A DNA stretch of 64,000 nt from Betaproteobacteria bacterium (GCA_016868315.1 VGHE01000008.1:89888-153887), one strand, 5' to 3'; shown: positions 42,972 to 52,160, numbered from the stretch's first letter. Program-made: numbers and translations. The notes: generated by a model not told the origin, from the sequence alone.

Positions 42972-42981
42972 GGCAACTGAT

Positions 42982-43854
42982 ATGAAGAGAAAACTCCTTG
43001 CGAGCAGTTTCTTAATTTGTGGAGCGTTGCTTGTTTCAAGCCCCATTGTCAAAGTCGAATTGTCCGCACTCGACCTCACGGAAAATATGGAAGTTCCAGA
43101 GCTGATTCCCTACAGGACCCCATTTGAGAACGGCTTTTTGCCTCTGAATTTCGAGCAAAAAGGTGATCCGGGAATTTCAGTCGGTGAAGAGTCCTCAACA
43201 GAGGTTAATCAGATACCACAAGAGCCCAACGATGCGATGCCGCGTGATTCATTCGTGCGTCTTCATTCTCCGGGGGATTTCTTTCGGAAATTGAATCCAA
43301 AGCTAAGTGAACGCTTTGTAATGCCGGAACCACGTTTCAAACCGCACAAAAATTGCAAACGAAACGGCGCTCAGCTGCGTCAATCCTTTAAAGACAGCCT
43401 GAGTCGGCTAGAGCTGTCGGGTGAACAGCTCCTTCCTGAGAAGGGAGCTATTCTTGACTTGAACTTCTATTTCCAACATGCGGAAAAATACTACCAACTC
43501 TCAATGGAGCCCACGAGCCGAAGCCTCGCTGATTATCGCATTACTCTTCTGCAAAGCACCAGTCCCGACTTTTCCACCGAGCTGATGCGCATCGATGATG
43601 GAAAAATGAGTCAGTTTCAGCAGCTTCAACGCCTCGACGCGCTCACGAGTCTCAGGCTTCTCGTGGATGATTATTCTGCTCAGGGTGCACGCTGGGGTGC
43701 AAGGACGACTCTTCTTGCAGACTCACTCGATTCATCTGAGGATAAAACACGCACCAAATTTGAATTTCACAATGGTGCGCTGCGGGGATTTATGAACAAT
43801 CAGCAGGAATGCCATCTTGCCGATGACAATTCACTTGAGTGTCTGTGCTGGTGA
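42982..43854 (+). CDS. Exported protein of unknown function
   Basis: A 290-aa protein. It starts with basic residues and a hydrophobic stretch (KRKLLASSFLICGALLVSS), so is exported or anchored. The body has few motifs: a proline-rich acidic segment (about 40-90), a cluster of Cys and basic residues near 115-125 (KNCKRNG), and a Cys-rich end (QECHLADD, LECLCW). GAGG lies close before ATG 42982, only 11 nt after the stop of the M23 gene, so it is co-transcribed and may partner that peptidase. It converges with dps, leaving one base between stops. Confidence 0.55.
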   Translation: MKRKLLASSFLICGALLVSSPIVKVELSALDLTENMEVPELIPYRTPFENGFLPLNFEQKGDPGISVGEESSTEVNQIPQEPNDAMPRDSFVRLHSPGDFFRKLNPKLSERFVMPEPRFKPHKNCKRNGAQLRQSFKDSLSRLELSGEQLLPEKGAILDLNFYFQHAEKYYQLSMEPTSRSLADYRITLLQSTSPDFSTELMRIDDGKMSQFQQLQRLDALTSLRLLVDDYSAQGARWGARTTLLADSLDSSEDKTRTKFEFHNGALRGFMNNQQECHLADDNSLECLCW

Positions 43855-43855
43855 G

Positions 43856-44374
43856 TCAGAGCTTCGATTGAATGTGAGATTCAATCATCCAAAGTCGTTT
43901 TTCCAAAGATGCTAGGCCACGCAAACAAACGTCGTAGGTCACCGGATCGTTGTTGCGCTCAAGGGACACGAGACAGTCACGCACCAGACCGCAAAAGTAG
44001 GACACTCTGTCGGTCATGACTTTGATAAACTCGTCTTGGTTGCGCATTCCCAGAGGGGCGTCTGCCAATTGGGGAACAGCAGCCAGCTTTTGAACCGTGG
44101 CTACAGGCTCGCCACCGAGAATTGCAGTGTGCTCCGCCAGCTCGTCGGCGAACTGCAACACGTTTGAAGAAGCGTCATCGAAAAGTGAATGCAGCGCCGA
44201 GAACCCCGAGCCCTTAACGTTCCAGTGCGCATTCTTGAGCTGCAAATACAGCTCAATAGAGCCTGATTGCATGGGCTGGAGGATCCGAACAATCTCGACA
44301 CGGTTTGTTTCCGTAAGCGGATGACGTGTGCGCTGCAGAACAATTGTCGGCTTCTTTTTAGCGATAGCTGGCAT
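43856..44374 (-). CDS. dps: Dps-family ferritin-like DNA-protection protein
   Basis: A 172-aa protein of the ferritin-like Dps family. The helix with the inter-subunit ferroxidase ligands reads LKNAHWNVKGSGF followed by LHSLFDDASSNV and DELAEH, giving the H, D and E ligands of Dps. The basic N-terminus (AIAKKKPTIV) can bind DNA. AGGGAG lies about 8 nt before ATG 44374. It stores iron and protects DNA against peroxide by oxidising Fe(II). No OxyR or PerR gene is adjacent. Converges with the exported protein, leaving one base between stops. Confidence 0.9.
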   Translation of the reverse strand: MPAIAKKKPTIVLQRTRHPLTETNRVEIVRILQPMQSGSIELYLQLKNAHWNVKGSGFSALHSLFDDASSNVLQFADELAEHTAILGGEPVATVQKLAAVPQLADAPLGMRNQDEFIKVMTDRVSYFCGLVRDCLVSLERNNDPVTYDVCLRGLASLEKRLWMIESHIQSKL

Positions 44375-44595
44375 GCTTATGACTCCCTGTCTCCGTGGAG
44401 ACGTTAAGGTTGGCAAAGAGCCCCGGTCCTGGCCAAGGCAAGAACTCCTTGCTCTGGTATAAATCACAGCCGTCCGCTGAAAGAGAGTCTACTTTATTGA
44501 AATCACAAAAGTATTTACAGATGCAGAGAGTCTTTCTTCGCCGGAAATTTTGTGTCACAACACCTCTGCAGGCAGAACTGTTCGCGAAGAAAAAA

Positions 44596-45495
44596 ATGGG
44601 CATCCCTATGAACAAACGCAAAACCGACATCCTCATTGTTGATCCAGCTGCATTCGAACCCGAAACTGCAGCTTACAACCGCATTCTCATGCTTTTTGGC
44701 GAGCTTGCTGAGCACCCGGATTTCTCTTTGCGTTCTGTGGTTATCAAGTGCCCCGCACTCTCAAACGATGATCCCCTGGAATCCGCATTCATCGAGAACC
44801 ATCGCTATGCCGGTGTTTTTGGACTCGGTAGCACTGCCAATGTGACTGAAAATCCGCCTTGGTTGCCTCACATGCGCAAGCTTCTGACTCAGAATATCTT
44901 CGAGAGAAACATTCCTTTTTTGGGGATTTGTTTTTCTCACCAAATGCTGGGAGACATGCACAACGCAAGAGTCGATTTTATCGACAATCGCCATGAATTG
45001 CCGACACGGCGCTATCAAGTGCCGCGTGGCAAGCAGGTGACCTCACCCAAAATGGCGCTGCTTGCTGCCACACTCAGCGACTCCGACTACTTCTCCGGGA
45101 ACCGAAAAGATCTCGCATTCCGTGAAGCAGCCGTGCAGACGCGCAATTGGGCTGAAAAAGACTGGCATCATGTTTTCCCTGAATCCAGCCAACTTCCACC
45201 GCTCCCACCAACCCACATGCGCATCCGCAAATCAATTCAGCAGCTCTGGCCGCGTGAATTCTGGAGCCACACCTGGCATGAACAGGAAGTTAAGAAACCC
45301 ATGCAGCCCTGGGATCTGCACGTGGCAATGACCAGCCCCGAGTGCGAGGTTGATGCACTCGTGCACCCGAACAAACCCATTTACTCCGTGCAATCTCATC
45401 CTGAAACCCCACATCCCACCCGCGACGGCGATCGGCTCCTCAAAAATTTCATCTATATGTGCCATCTGTTCAACCTCCAGGAGCGCATGCCCTGA
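44596..45495 (+). CDS. Class I glutamine amidotransferase-like protein
   Basis: A 299-aa protein. The catalytic triad of class I amidotransferases can be found: GICFSHQML (nucleophile Cys, normally GICLGHQ, here Phe-Ser instead of Leu-Gly), and SVQSHPETPHPT near residue 270 giving the His and Glu. The front half carries a short Rossmann-like start (KTDILIVDPAAFE). The acceptor domain found in GMP synthase or carbamoyl-phosphate synthase is absent, so it is a stand-alone glutaminase-like domain such as YfeJ/GuaA-like proteins, with a longer middle part (about 160-235). Start could be ATG 44596 or 44608. Acceptor substrate unknown. Confidence 0.7.
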   Translation: MGIPMNKRKTDILIVDPAAFEPETAAYNRILMLFGELAEHPDFSLRSVVIKCPALSNDDPLESAFIENHRYAGVFGLGSTANVTENPPWLPHMRKLLTQNIFERNIPFLGICFSHQMLGDMHNARVDFIDNRHELPTRRYQVPRGKQVTSPKMALLAATLSDSDYFSGNRKDLAFREAAVQTRNWAEKDWHHVFPESSQLPPLPPTHMRIRKSIQQLWPREFWSHTWHEQEVKKPMQPWDLHVAMTSPECEVDALVHPNKPIYSVQSHPETPHPTRDGDRLLKNFIYMCHLFNLQERMP

Positions 45496-45575
45496 GAACG
45501 TTTCCTTCCTTTCAAGGAATGAGCGTTGTCACGGACACTCGTGGAAATTAACTGGTGCCCTCTGAGGAGGGTTCC

Positions 45576-46749
45576 ATGGAACAGGAAGACGATATATTTG
45601 TAGACTTCATTATTGCAGATCGCCGCGATGCCCTGCATTTTGCACCTGTCGTGCATGAGCTGCGTCGCGACGGCAGCCTTGTTCCGAGGGTCACGGTAGT
45701 CACGAGTGGCACTGACAGTCTCACCAGCGTTCTTGCATCGCTCGACATTTCACCCGAAATTCAGTGGAAGATCCGTGGCAGTGAGAACAACCAAAGCCTG
45801 TTTCATGCTGAGGTTCTTTTGTTGCTTGGGGAATTCTGGGGCGCACGTAAACCCAAATGGCTCATGAGCTTTGGTCACTCGGAATTCACATTTTCCTGCG
45901 TTTTTTCAGCTTTCCAGAATGACATCCAAATTGCCCATCTGGTAGATACAAACGGGATGGACGAGGTCTCCTCTGCAGGGAGACAAGGGCAACACAAGCA
46001 ACGCCTCATCATTAGCATGTCGAACATTCATTTCACACCAAACATTCACTGCAAGAATCTTCTCCTCGCCGACGGCGTTGAAGAGCGGAAAATATTCTCT
46101 GTGGGAAGCCCACTTCTGGAGTCTGGAAAAAATCATTTCCGAAAGCGACTTTTTCACATCGAAGACAAGGGATTTTTCTTTGGTATCAGAAAAAATGGCG
46201 CGGCTCTCAGGTGGTAGTTTTGTTCTGATTGAGATCGACAAAAGCCAACCACAATATGAACAGTTGATAGAAGACATTCGCCGAATTATCTTAACCAATT
46301 CTCTTGTAAGATTTGTGCTGCTCGACCTTAAATACGGGAAGAAGGATAACTTCGCTGAGATTTTTTCACCCTATAATCTTATGACGATCGACCAGATTGG
46401 CCATCTAGAGCGCTGCTTTCTTCAAGCAAATGCGCTCTTTACTTTGAGCGATTCGGTCGAAGTTCTCGAAGAGTGTGCCGGGTTTGGAACACGAGGAATA
46501 CTTCTGCAGAGCAGCACAGTGCGCCTTGATTTGGTCAGCTCTGGATGGATCACGCTGACGAGTTCAGTGGCAGAAGATCTCGAGAAAAAATTCCAGACCC
46601 TTCTGAGCGAGGGCAAGACAATGCAAGCACAAGTGCCGTTGAGAACAGCCGAGGCGGCGAGCTCAGGAGCCGCACGACGCATTGTTGCTGCACTCACCAG
46701 CCGAATAAGCGAAAACGAGCAAAAATGGAGAACATCACTTCCACCGTAA
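45576..46749 (+). pseudogene. Frameshifted WecB-like UDP-GlcNAc 2-epimerase
   Basis: Two overlapping frames make one protein. The first (from ATG 45576, GAGGAGG upstream) has DRRDALHFAPVVHELRRDG, TPNIHCKNLLLADGVEERKIFSVGSPLLES, as in WecB/MnaA epimerases; it ends at 46217. The second, one frame ahead, continues with SGGSFVLIEID, and LFTLSDSVEVLEECAG, TVRLDLVSSGW to 46749. Reading one A fewer in the six-A run at 46190-46195 joins them as FGIRK-MARLSGG. The canonical SGG.QEEA motif is replaced by SDSVEVLEECAG, so the second half is also degenerate. Either a decaying gene, a programmed slip, or a sequencing error. It overlaps the 3' end of the DUF155 gene. Confidence 0.65.
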
Positions 46750-47635
46750 TGAGCACAATAATGATGACCTCAAGTCTTTGTGCGAGTGCCGTGTTGCGTG
46801 ACTCAAGAACAATGCGGAGCGACTCTTTGATAGTCTCAATTTTGTATTCAATCGACTTGAATCGCTCCTCGAGGTCAAAGGCATTGCGCAAATCGAGATA
46901 AATGGATTCCATCTCGGCGTCGTTCCAAAGGGTGTCGGGCTTGTCGAGCAAATGCAGCACGCCCACCACTTCTGCTTGAGTCATGGAAGCATCAGCGATT
47001 TGACTGTTCAGGTGACGCGTTGGAAAAGCAATGCGCCCCTGTTTGCGAATACGATCGAGCATGGCAAGGACCTGAATCTTCGCCTGCGTAACAATCCCCT
47101 CGTAGTATTCCATCGCAACACTCTGCGCGAGTGTTTGCACAACTGCACCCAGGCGTTCCTGATTGACTGATGGCAAAACCAAGCGGTTGTATTCGACCTG
47201 CGCCGTTCGGCCAGAATCCACAAAAATTAGGAATTTTTCCGCCGTAACGCGCGGCTCACGCAGAGGCAAACCAAGCGACTCCCTCAACAAATCCACTTCG
47301 ATGTGGCGCATCTCCTTGGGCACTTCCACAAAAACGATGGCACCAAACCTCCATGCAAATGCAATTCCTACGTCTGCAATCAGCTTTGCCCGAACGTCGT
47401 TGGCATCCAGCGAAGGATATGGTCCCCAACCCTGTGGCAAGCGGTCGAGGTCAAAATCTTCTTTGTAGGTTTCGGCGTGAAGACCGATATCAGCAATGCG
47501 GTCACGGCAAACGGCATTCAGCCAATCATTGACTTCCGCCGCCATGCGACTGCGCTGGTGAAAGCTCATGTCAGATGTATGCACGGCTTCACTCATCGAG
47601 TGATTTTGTTGTTTTTGCTCTGACAGGATGAACAT
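46694..47635 (-). CDS. DUF155/RMD1-family protein with C-terminal membrane anchor
   Basis: A 313-aa protein of the RMD1/RMND1 (DUF155) family. Recognisable features: the basic mid-region with a W-R segment, TAEVV-type helices, an LDLRNAFDLEERFKSIEYKIETIKESL coiled region in part (LDLRNAFDL, ESLRIVLESR) and a final helix VIIIVLITVEVMFSIF near the end that anchors it. The family has mitochondrial and bacterial members of unclear function. ATG 47635 follows GAGGAG by 8 nt; an alternative ATG 47596 would make an ATGA overlap with the small upstream gene. Both sites lie inside that gene, so translation is coupled to feo expression. Confidence 0.75.
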   Translation of the reverse strand: MFILSEQKQQNHSMSEAVHTSDMSFHQRSRMAAEVNDWLNAVCRDRIADIGLHAETYKEDFDLDRLPQGWGPYPSLDANDVRAKLIADVGIAFAWRFGAIVFVEVPKEMRHIEVDLLRESLGLPLREPRVTAEKFLIFVDSGRTAQVEYNRLVLPSVNQERLGAVVQTLAQSVAMEYYEGIVTQAKIQVLAMLDRIRKQGRIAFPTRHLNSQIADASMTQAEVVGVLHLLDKPDTLWNDAEMESIYLDLRNAFDLEERFKSIEYKIETIKESLRIVLESRNTALAQRLEVIIIVLITVEVMFSIFARFRLFGW

Positions 47636-47736
47636 CCACCGCACTCCTCTTTCGCCTGGCCTGCAAACAGCTTACGCAGAACCACAAGAGCTGCAATGGC
47701 GATAACAGGTACAACCAGCCAGTCGGTTCCGGTCAT
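47593..47736 (-). CDS. Small FeoB-associated Cys-rich membrane protein
   Basis: A 47-aa protein. It starts at ATG 47736, overlapping the FeoB stop codon (ATGA), and ends at 47593. It has one hydrophobic helix (DWLVVPVIAIAALVVL) and a short tail with the CGGCSSC cysteine cluster. This is the layout of the FeoB-associated Cys-rich membrane proteins found beside feoB in many bacteria, thought to help FeoB handle Fe(II). The next gene's start lies within it. Confidence 0.85.
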   Translation of the reverse strand: MTGTDWLVVPVIAIAALVVLRKLFAGQAKEECGGCSSCQSKNNKITR

Positions 47737-49598
47737 ACGAACACGCCCGCAATTCGGAAGGTGAAAAAAGCTGCGACCCAGGCAAGCAGCAAGAAGACAC
47801 CGAAACTCAACACAGTCCAGCGCAGAGAACGAGTTTCACGCTGCATGACAGCAAAAGTTGCCAGACACTGTGGTGCAAAAATGTACCAAGCGAGCAGAGC
47901 CAGAGCGGTCGGCAGACTCCAATCCTCTTTGAGTCTTTCGGTGAGTTGGCTTGTGTCTTCGGAATTCTCCGATTCGACCGCATAAACTGTACCCAAAGCA
48001 CTCACCAGCACTTCGCGCGCCGCGAACCCAGGAATCATTGCAACTGATATTTTCCAGTTAAAGCCGATGGGCTCGAGCACAGGAGCCACCACACTGCCGA
48101 GCTTGCCTGCAAGGCTGTAGTGAATGGCTGACTGAGTTGCATCAGCCGGAGGGCGAGGAAAGGTGGAAATCGCCCACAACAGAACCATGATGGAAAGGAT
48201 GAGCGTTCCGGCTCGTATGAGAAATGCACGCGCCCTCTCATAAAGTCCACGGTATACGGTGCGCAGCGATGGCAGGCGATAAGTAGGAAGCTCGAGCAAA
48301 AAATAGCCACTGCTGCCGGTGAGTTTGAATGATTTGAGAAGTGCCGCGAACGCAAACGCGCTAAGTGCACCGGCAACGTATAGGCTTGTTAGAACTATCC
48401 CCTGCAACCCAAAAATCCCTGCGACAAGCGAGTTCGGTATAAAAGCCGCAATCAGCAAGGTGTACACCGGAAGTCGAGCAGAGCAGGTCATCAGGGGAGT
48501 GACGAGAATAGTGGCCAGACGTTGCTCAGGCGATTGAATGCTCCGTGCACCAATTATGGCCGGAACAGCGCATGCAAAACCGGAGACCAGGGGCAGCACC
48601 GAACGTCCCGAAAGCCCAACCCGCCCCATAATGCGATCCATTAGAAAAGCAGCGCGCGCCATATAACCGGAGTCTTCGAGCAACAACAGGCAACCAAACA
48701 GAATGAGAATTTGCGGCAAAAACACCACCACAGCACCCACTCCAGAAATGATTCCGTCAACCAAAAGATCGGTGAGCAGACCTGCTGCAAGCTTTTCACG
48801 CGTCCAGGCGGCAAATGCACTCACCAGACCATCTAACACATCCGTAGGTATTGCTCCCAGATTAAAAACCGCCTGAAAAATCGAAAAAATAACAGCCAGG
48901 AGAATGAGCGGTCCCCAAAAAGGGTGTAGCAGAGTGCGGTCAATCTGCGCGGTGAGTTGAGCGGGATGTCCTGGTGAAACCACCACACGGCGCAGGATGT
49001 CTTCGACCTGACGACGTCGTGCAATGATTTGTTCTCGCGTTGAAGGTGTCCAGCGTACTGCAGATTTATCAAATTGAGGCTGAATCGCTGCGGCTGCAGC
49101 CTCTGCGAGCGCAGGAACTCCTTCGTTGCGCGTTGCCGCTGTGGGAACAACTCGACAACCAAGCAGCTGTTCCAATGCGCCAAGATCAAACTTCATACCC
49201 GTTGCAGAGGCCATATCCATCATGTTGAGTGCCACGCACATCGGATAGCCGAGCGCACGGATCTCCAAAGCAATAGGCAAATGCAATCGCAAATTGGTGG
49301 CATCGAGAACAACTATCAGAACAGACGGCCGCAGCTCCGCACCCATCTCTCCAAGCAAGACATCATGCGTGACTCGCTCATCTTCACTGTGCGGATTCAA
49401 ACTATAAGCACCGGGCAAATCGAGAATGCGCAGGGGATGTCCGAGGTCGGAGCGCAAATCTGATTCCACACACTCGACCGTGACACCAGGATAGTTGGCA
49501 ACCTTTTGCCGAAGTCCGGTTAGGACGTTGAACAACGCAGTTTTACCGCAGTTGGGATGCCCCACAAGACCAACGAGAATTTTGCTCGAGTCACTCAC
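47733..49598 (-). CDS. feoB: Ferrous iron transporter FeoB
   Basis: A 621-aa membrane GTPase. The N-terminal G domain is clear: GHPNCGKTALFN (G1), DLPGAYSL (G3) and NMMDMA (G4), followed by the helical linker. The membrane part has about eight helices with the gate cysteine-like and VVVFLPQILILF/SGFACAVPAI motifs typical of FeoB (CAVPAI in Gate 1, CSARLPVY in Gate 2). E. coli FeoB is 773 aa, so this is a shorter form. It imports Fe(II) across the inner membrane. feoA overlaps its start by ATGA, and the small Cys-rich gene overlaps its stop. Confidence 0.95.
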   Translation of the reverse strand: MSDSSKILVGLVGHPNCGKTALFNVLTGLRQKVANYPGVTVECVESDLRSDLGHPLRILDLPGAYSLNPHSEDERVTHDVLLGEMGAELRPSVLIVVLDATNLRLHLPIALEIRALGYPMCVALNMMDMASATGMKFDLGALEQLLGCRVVPTAATRNEGVPALAEAAAAAIQPQFDKSAVRWTPSTREQIIARRRQVEDILRRVVVSPGHPAQLTAQIDRTLLHPFWGPLILLAVIFSIFQAVFNLGAIPTDVLDGLVSAFAAWTREKLAAGLLTDLLVDGIISGVGAVVVFLPQILILFGCLLLLEDSGYMARAAFLMDRIMGRVGLSGRSVLPLVSGFACAVPAIIGARSIQSPEQRLATILVTPLMTCSARLPVYTLLIAAFIPNSLVAGIFGLQGIVLTSLYVAGALSAFAFAALLKSFKLTGSSGYFLLELPTYRLPSLRTVYRGLYERARAFLIRAGTLILSIMVLLWAISTFPRPPADATQSAIHYSLAGKLGSVVAPVLEPIGFNWKISVAMIPGFAAREVLVSALGTVYAVESENSEDTSQLTERLKEDWSLPTALALLAWYIFAPQCLATFAVMQRETRSLRWTVLSFGVFLLLAWVAAFFTFRIAGVFV

Positions 49599-49852
49599 CG
49601 CGCAGTTCCCTCTGCCTCTTTGTGTTCTTCAATTAAAATAAGATCGGCTTCATCGCGGCGCAGAGCAATGCGCGTTCCAGCGCACATCACCACAATAGGA
49701 TCGCCTGACAGGGGTGCTTCGTGCACAATCTCGATGGCTTCACCAGCAACAAAGCCCAATTCCACCAATCTCTCCGACAGAGGGTGACCTGTGCGCACGT
49801 CGAGTACGCTCACTATTTTATTTTTTTCTATAAATTTCAGTGATTTGCTCAC
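49595..49852 (-). CDS. feoA: Ferrous iron transport accessory protein FeoA
   Basis: An 85-aa SH3-like protein. Motifs RLVELGFVAGEAIEIVHEAPLSGDPIVV match the FeoA domain (here LVELGF, G..I.I......GDP.vv.....i.lr). It supports FeoB in Fe(II) uptake in the cytoplasm. First gene of the overlapping feo operon; ATGA overlap with feoB. Just upstream lies a Fur-like palindrome. Confidence 0.9.
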   Translation of the reverse strand: MSKSLKFIEKNKIVSVLDVRTGHPLSERLVELGFVAGEAIEIVHEAPLSGDPIVVMCAGTRIALRRDEADLILIEEHKEAEGTAR

Positions 49853-49897
49853 ATGAAGCTCCGCTCTTCAACACCGCGCACTCACTAATTAGTCTTA

Positions 49898-49914
49898 TTG
49901 AGAATCATTTTCAA
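49898..49914. promoter_or_regulatory. Fur-box-like inverted repeat
   Basis: TTGAGAATCATTTTCAA is an inverted repeat with matching ends (TTGA...TCAA) and the GAATCATT core resembling a Fur box (GATAATGATAATCATTATC). It lies about 45 bp upstream of feoA and about 85 bp upstream of the divergent beta-barrel gene, and would give iron-repressed control of feo, and perhaps of both genes. Confidence 0.7.
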
Positions 49915-49997
49915 CAGAATTTCGGAGAATTTCGTGACAGCTCCGCAGGCAGCCAGATAGACTCGCAAATCCAATCATTTTTTAGGGAGTTAAAACC

Positions 49998-50843
49998 GTG
50001 GGAAGAATTCTCAGTTCCAAGTCCAGCTTGAAGACCATCTTCTCGTCGATTGTATTCTCTGCTGTTGTTCAACCACAATTGTCGTTCGCGAAAGCTCCAG
50101 AAACCGTAGGCACGGTGGAACTTGGCTACTCAGCAGTTGCCGCTCATAAAATTCAGTTCGGCAAAGAGGGAAGCAAATTCGATTACGTTAAAGAGGGTGG
50201 TCAGGACATCCTGTTCCCATTCGCTCGCGCAGAAGTTGCGGTGCGCACAGATGACAACACCCGCTTTGTGTTTGTCTACCAGCCACTTGAGCTCAACACG
50301 CGTGTAGTGGTTCCCGAGAAATTGCAGGTCGACGACGTGACCTTCGACAAAGACACTCCAGTGGATCTCAAGTATTCGTTTCCATTCTATCGTTTCAGCT
50401 GGCTGCGTGACACCTGGTCAAATGAAACAACAAAAATAGCGCTCGGAGCGAGCTTGCAGTTGCGCAACGCACGCATTGAATTCACGAGCGTGGATGGCAA
50501 GAAGCACCGCAGCAACCGCGACGTTGGACCTGTGCCAATCTTTAAATTCCAGAGTGTCACTCAATTGGGCAACGGCGTCTGGTGGGGTACCGATATCGAT
50601 ACAATTTATGTTTCCGTTAAGTATCTCAATGGTGGACGCTCTGATGTGACAGGTTCCTTCCACGATGCGTCATTGAAACTGGGCTTCCCAATTGTATCGT
50701 GGCTGGATGCAGCTTTCGTCACACGTTACATTGGTGGAGGTGCGGAGGGAACGAGCAAGAGTCCTGACCGCGGTGCAGACGGCTACAACAACAACCAGAT
50801 TCACACAGTGAATTTCGGATTGGCACTGAACGCCAAGAACTAA
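49998..50843 (+). CDS. Exported beta-barrel-like protein
   Basis: A 281-aa protein with a signal peptide ending QLSFAKA near residue 32. The mature part is made of alternating hydrophobic-polar strands (for example VELGYSAVAAHKIQFG, KIALGASLQLRNARIEF, HTVNFGLALN) typical of outer-membrane barrels. It begins with GTG, AGGGAG 9 nt upstream. The last residues are Lys-Asn rather than Phe. It is divergent to feoA and shares the control region with the Fur-like site, so iron regulation is possible. Family not recognised. Confidence 0.6.
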   Translation: MGRILSSKSSLKTIFSSIVFSAVVQPQLSFAKAPETVGTVELGYSAVAAHKIQFGKEGSKFDYVKEGGQDILFPFARAEVAVRTDDNTRFVFVYQPLELNTRVVVPEKLQVDDVTFDKDTPVDLKYSFPFYRFSWLRDTWSNETTKIALGASLQLRNARIEFTSVDGKKHRSNRDVGPVPIFKFQSVTQLGNGVWWGTDIDTIYVSVKYLNGGRSDVTGSFHDASLKLGFPIVSWLDAAFVTRYIGGGAEGTSKSPDRGADGYNNNQIHTVNFGLALNAKN

Positions 50844-50867
50844 GCCAACTCAATTGCGGGAGCAGAG

Positions 50868-52160
50868 GTGAACACGAGGACACACGCTCAACGGTTTCGG
50901 GGTGGAGTCCTGCTGTATGCTTTGTCGGTGGCCAGCGGGCTGGCGAACTTTGGTGCGCTCAAACTCCTGCAGCACATCACCCCCCAGCCGTCCACCTACT
51001 CCCAGATCTCAACCATCCTGCTCTCGTTCACTACATTTCAATTGCTGACCGACCTAGGTACGCAAACCCAGTTCGTTCATAGCTTTCGCAAAGCTGATGC
51101 GGCTCATCGAGGGGAACTCGTACACCTGCTGCTGCAGTCGCGCCTTGCTTTGGGGTGTGCAGCAGTTTTGCTGTCCCTCGTATACATTGCAGCTGCGCAG
51201 TTCACTGCAGAAATGGCATTTGCATTTCTCCTATACCAGGTAGCATTTATTCCATTTGCATACATGAGCACAGCCGACAGCGTCTTTCTTGCGCGGGAAG
51301 AGTTCAGCAAGGCGATACTTTCGCGCGTCACCCGCATTGTTGCACTGATCTGCTTTCTCACTGTTGCGGCGATCACCCACTCGGGCAACCTGATTATGCC
51401 CGCACTGTTTTCAACCGTTTCGTTTTGTATTTGTGCCGTGCTGGTTTGGTTCTCCTCGCTTCGAGAAAGCACCACATCAACTGCGGGGCATGCGCACTTT
51501 TTGAAACCAAGCTGGTGGCGCTTTTCCAACAGTGCGAAGCTCGCCTTTCTCAAAGGCAGTGGACTTGCTAGCCTCGTTATTATTTTTCATTTTCTGCAGT
51601 CGTTCATTGCACAGATCTTTCTTGTTCGGAGTGTCGGAGAGCAATCGCTCACATCCATAAATACAGCTCTTGTGATTGCCACACCCGCAATTTTAGCCTT
51701 TCAAACCTTGGGACAAATGCAATTGCCGGCAGTCTCGGACTGGGCATCTTCTCGAGAAGCCAACCTCAAGCCGGATTTACTGAAATTTTTCCTCAAAATG
51801 CTGCTTGTGTTTGTGCTGATGTGCGCAGGTTTAGCGCTTGCACAAGAGCTGGGGTGGGTCAGCTGGTTCTTTCCGCTTAGCACACAAACTACGGTCGAGC
51901 TCAGTTTCCTCTACATGATTGCAAATGCAATTCTGTGCTTCGCAGGTCCACTCCAAGTGCTGTGCCAGTACCAATCCCGGGCGCGGCCATTGCTTTTGGC
52001 TTTGGCTATCTCGGTTCTCTTGAGCTGGGCGTGTCAGTTCATCTTGAACCCACACTCAAACGAAATGGCGCTTCTCACCGCCCTTCTGCTCTTCGCAGTT
52101 CTCATTTCAACGGCAAGCCTCATCATCTCAACTCAACGCCAATCACGTCACTTGGATTGA
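50868..52160 (+). CDS. Polysaccharide/lipid flippase-like membrane protein (Wzx/MATE superfamily)
   Basis: A 430-aa protein with about 12-14 hydrophobic helices and few charged residues. The start has GLANFGALKLLQHITP and TFQLLTDLGTQTQFVH, with the D-L-G-T-Q-T pattern seen at the start of Wzx/polysaccharide export flippases. It would move lipid-linked sugar units across the inner membrane. GGGAG precedes the GTG start. The 3' end overlaps by 13 bp the convergent flavoprotein oxidoreductase gene. Exact substrate and class are tentative. Confidence 0.6.
   Translation: MNTRTHAQRFRGGVLLYALSVASGLANFGALKLLQHITPQPSTYSQISTILLSFTTFQLLTDLGTQTQFVHSFRKADAAHRGELVHLLLQSRLALGCAAVLLSLVYIAAAQFTAEMAFAFLLYQVAFIPFAYMSTADSVFLAREEFSKAILSRVTRIVALICFLTVAAITHSGNLIMPALFSTVSFCICAVLVWFSSLRESTTSTAGHAHFLKPSWWRFSNSAKLAFLKGSGLASLVIIFHFLQSFIAQIFLVRSVGEQSLTSINTALVIATPAILAFQTLGQMQLPAVSDWASSREANLKPDLLKFFLKMLLVFVLMCAGLALAQELGWVSWFFPLSTQTTVELSFLYMIANAILCFAGPLQVLCQYQSRARPLLLALAISVLLSWACQFILNPHSNEMALLTALLLFAVLISTASLIISTQRQSRHLD

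Noticed and set aside
44389-44402. GTCTCC-GT-GGAGAC palindrome upstream of dps
   Set aside because: Too short and without a known regulator site; could be chance.
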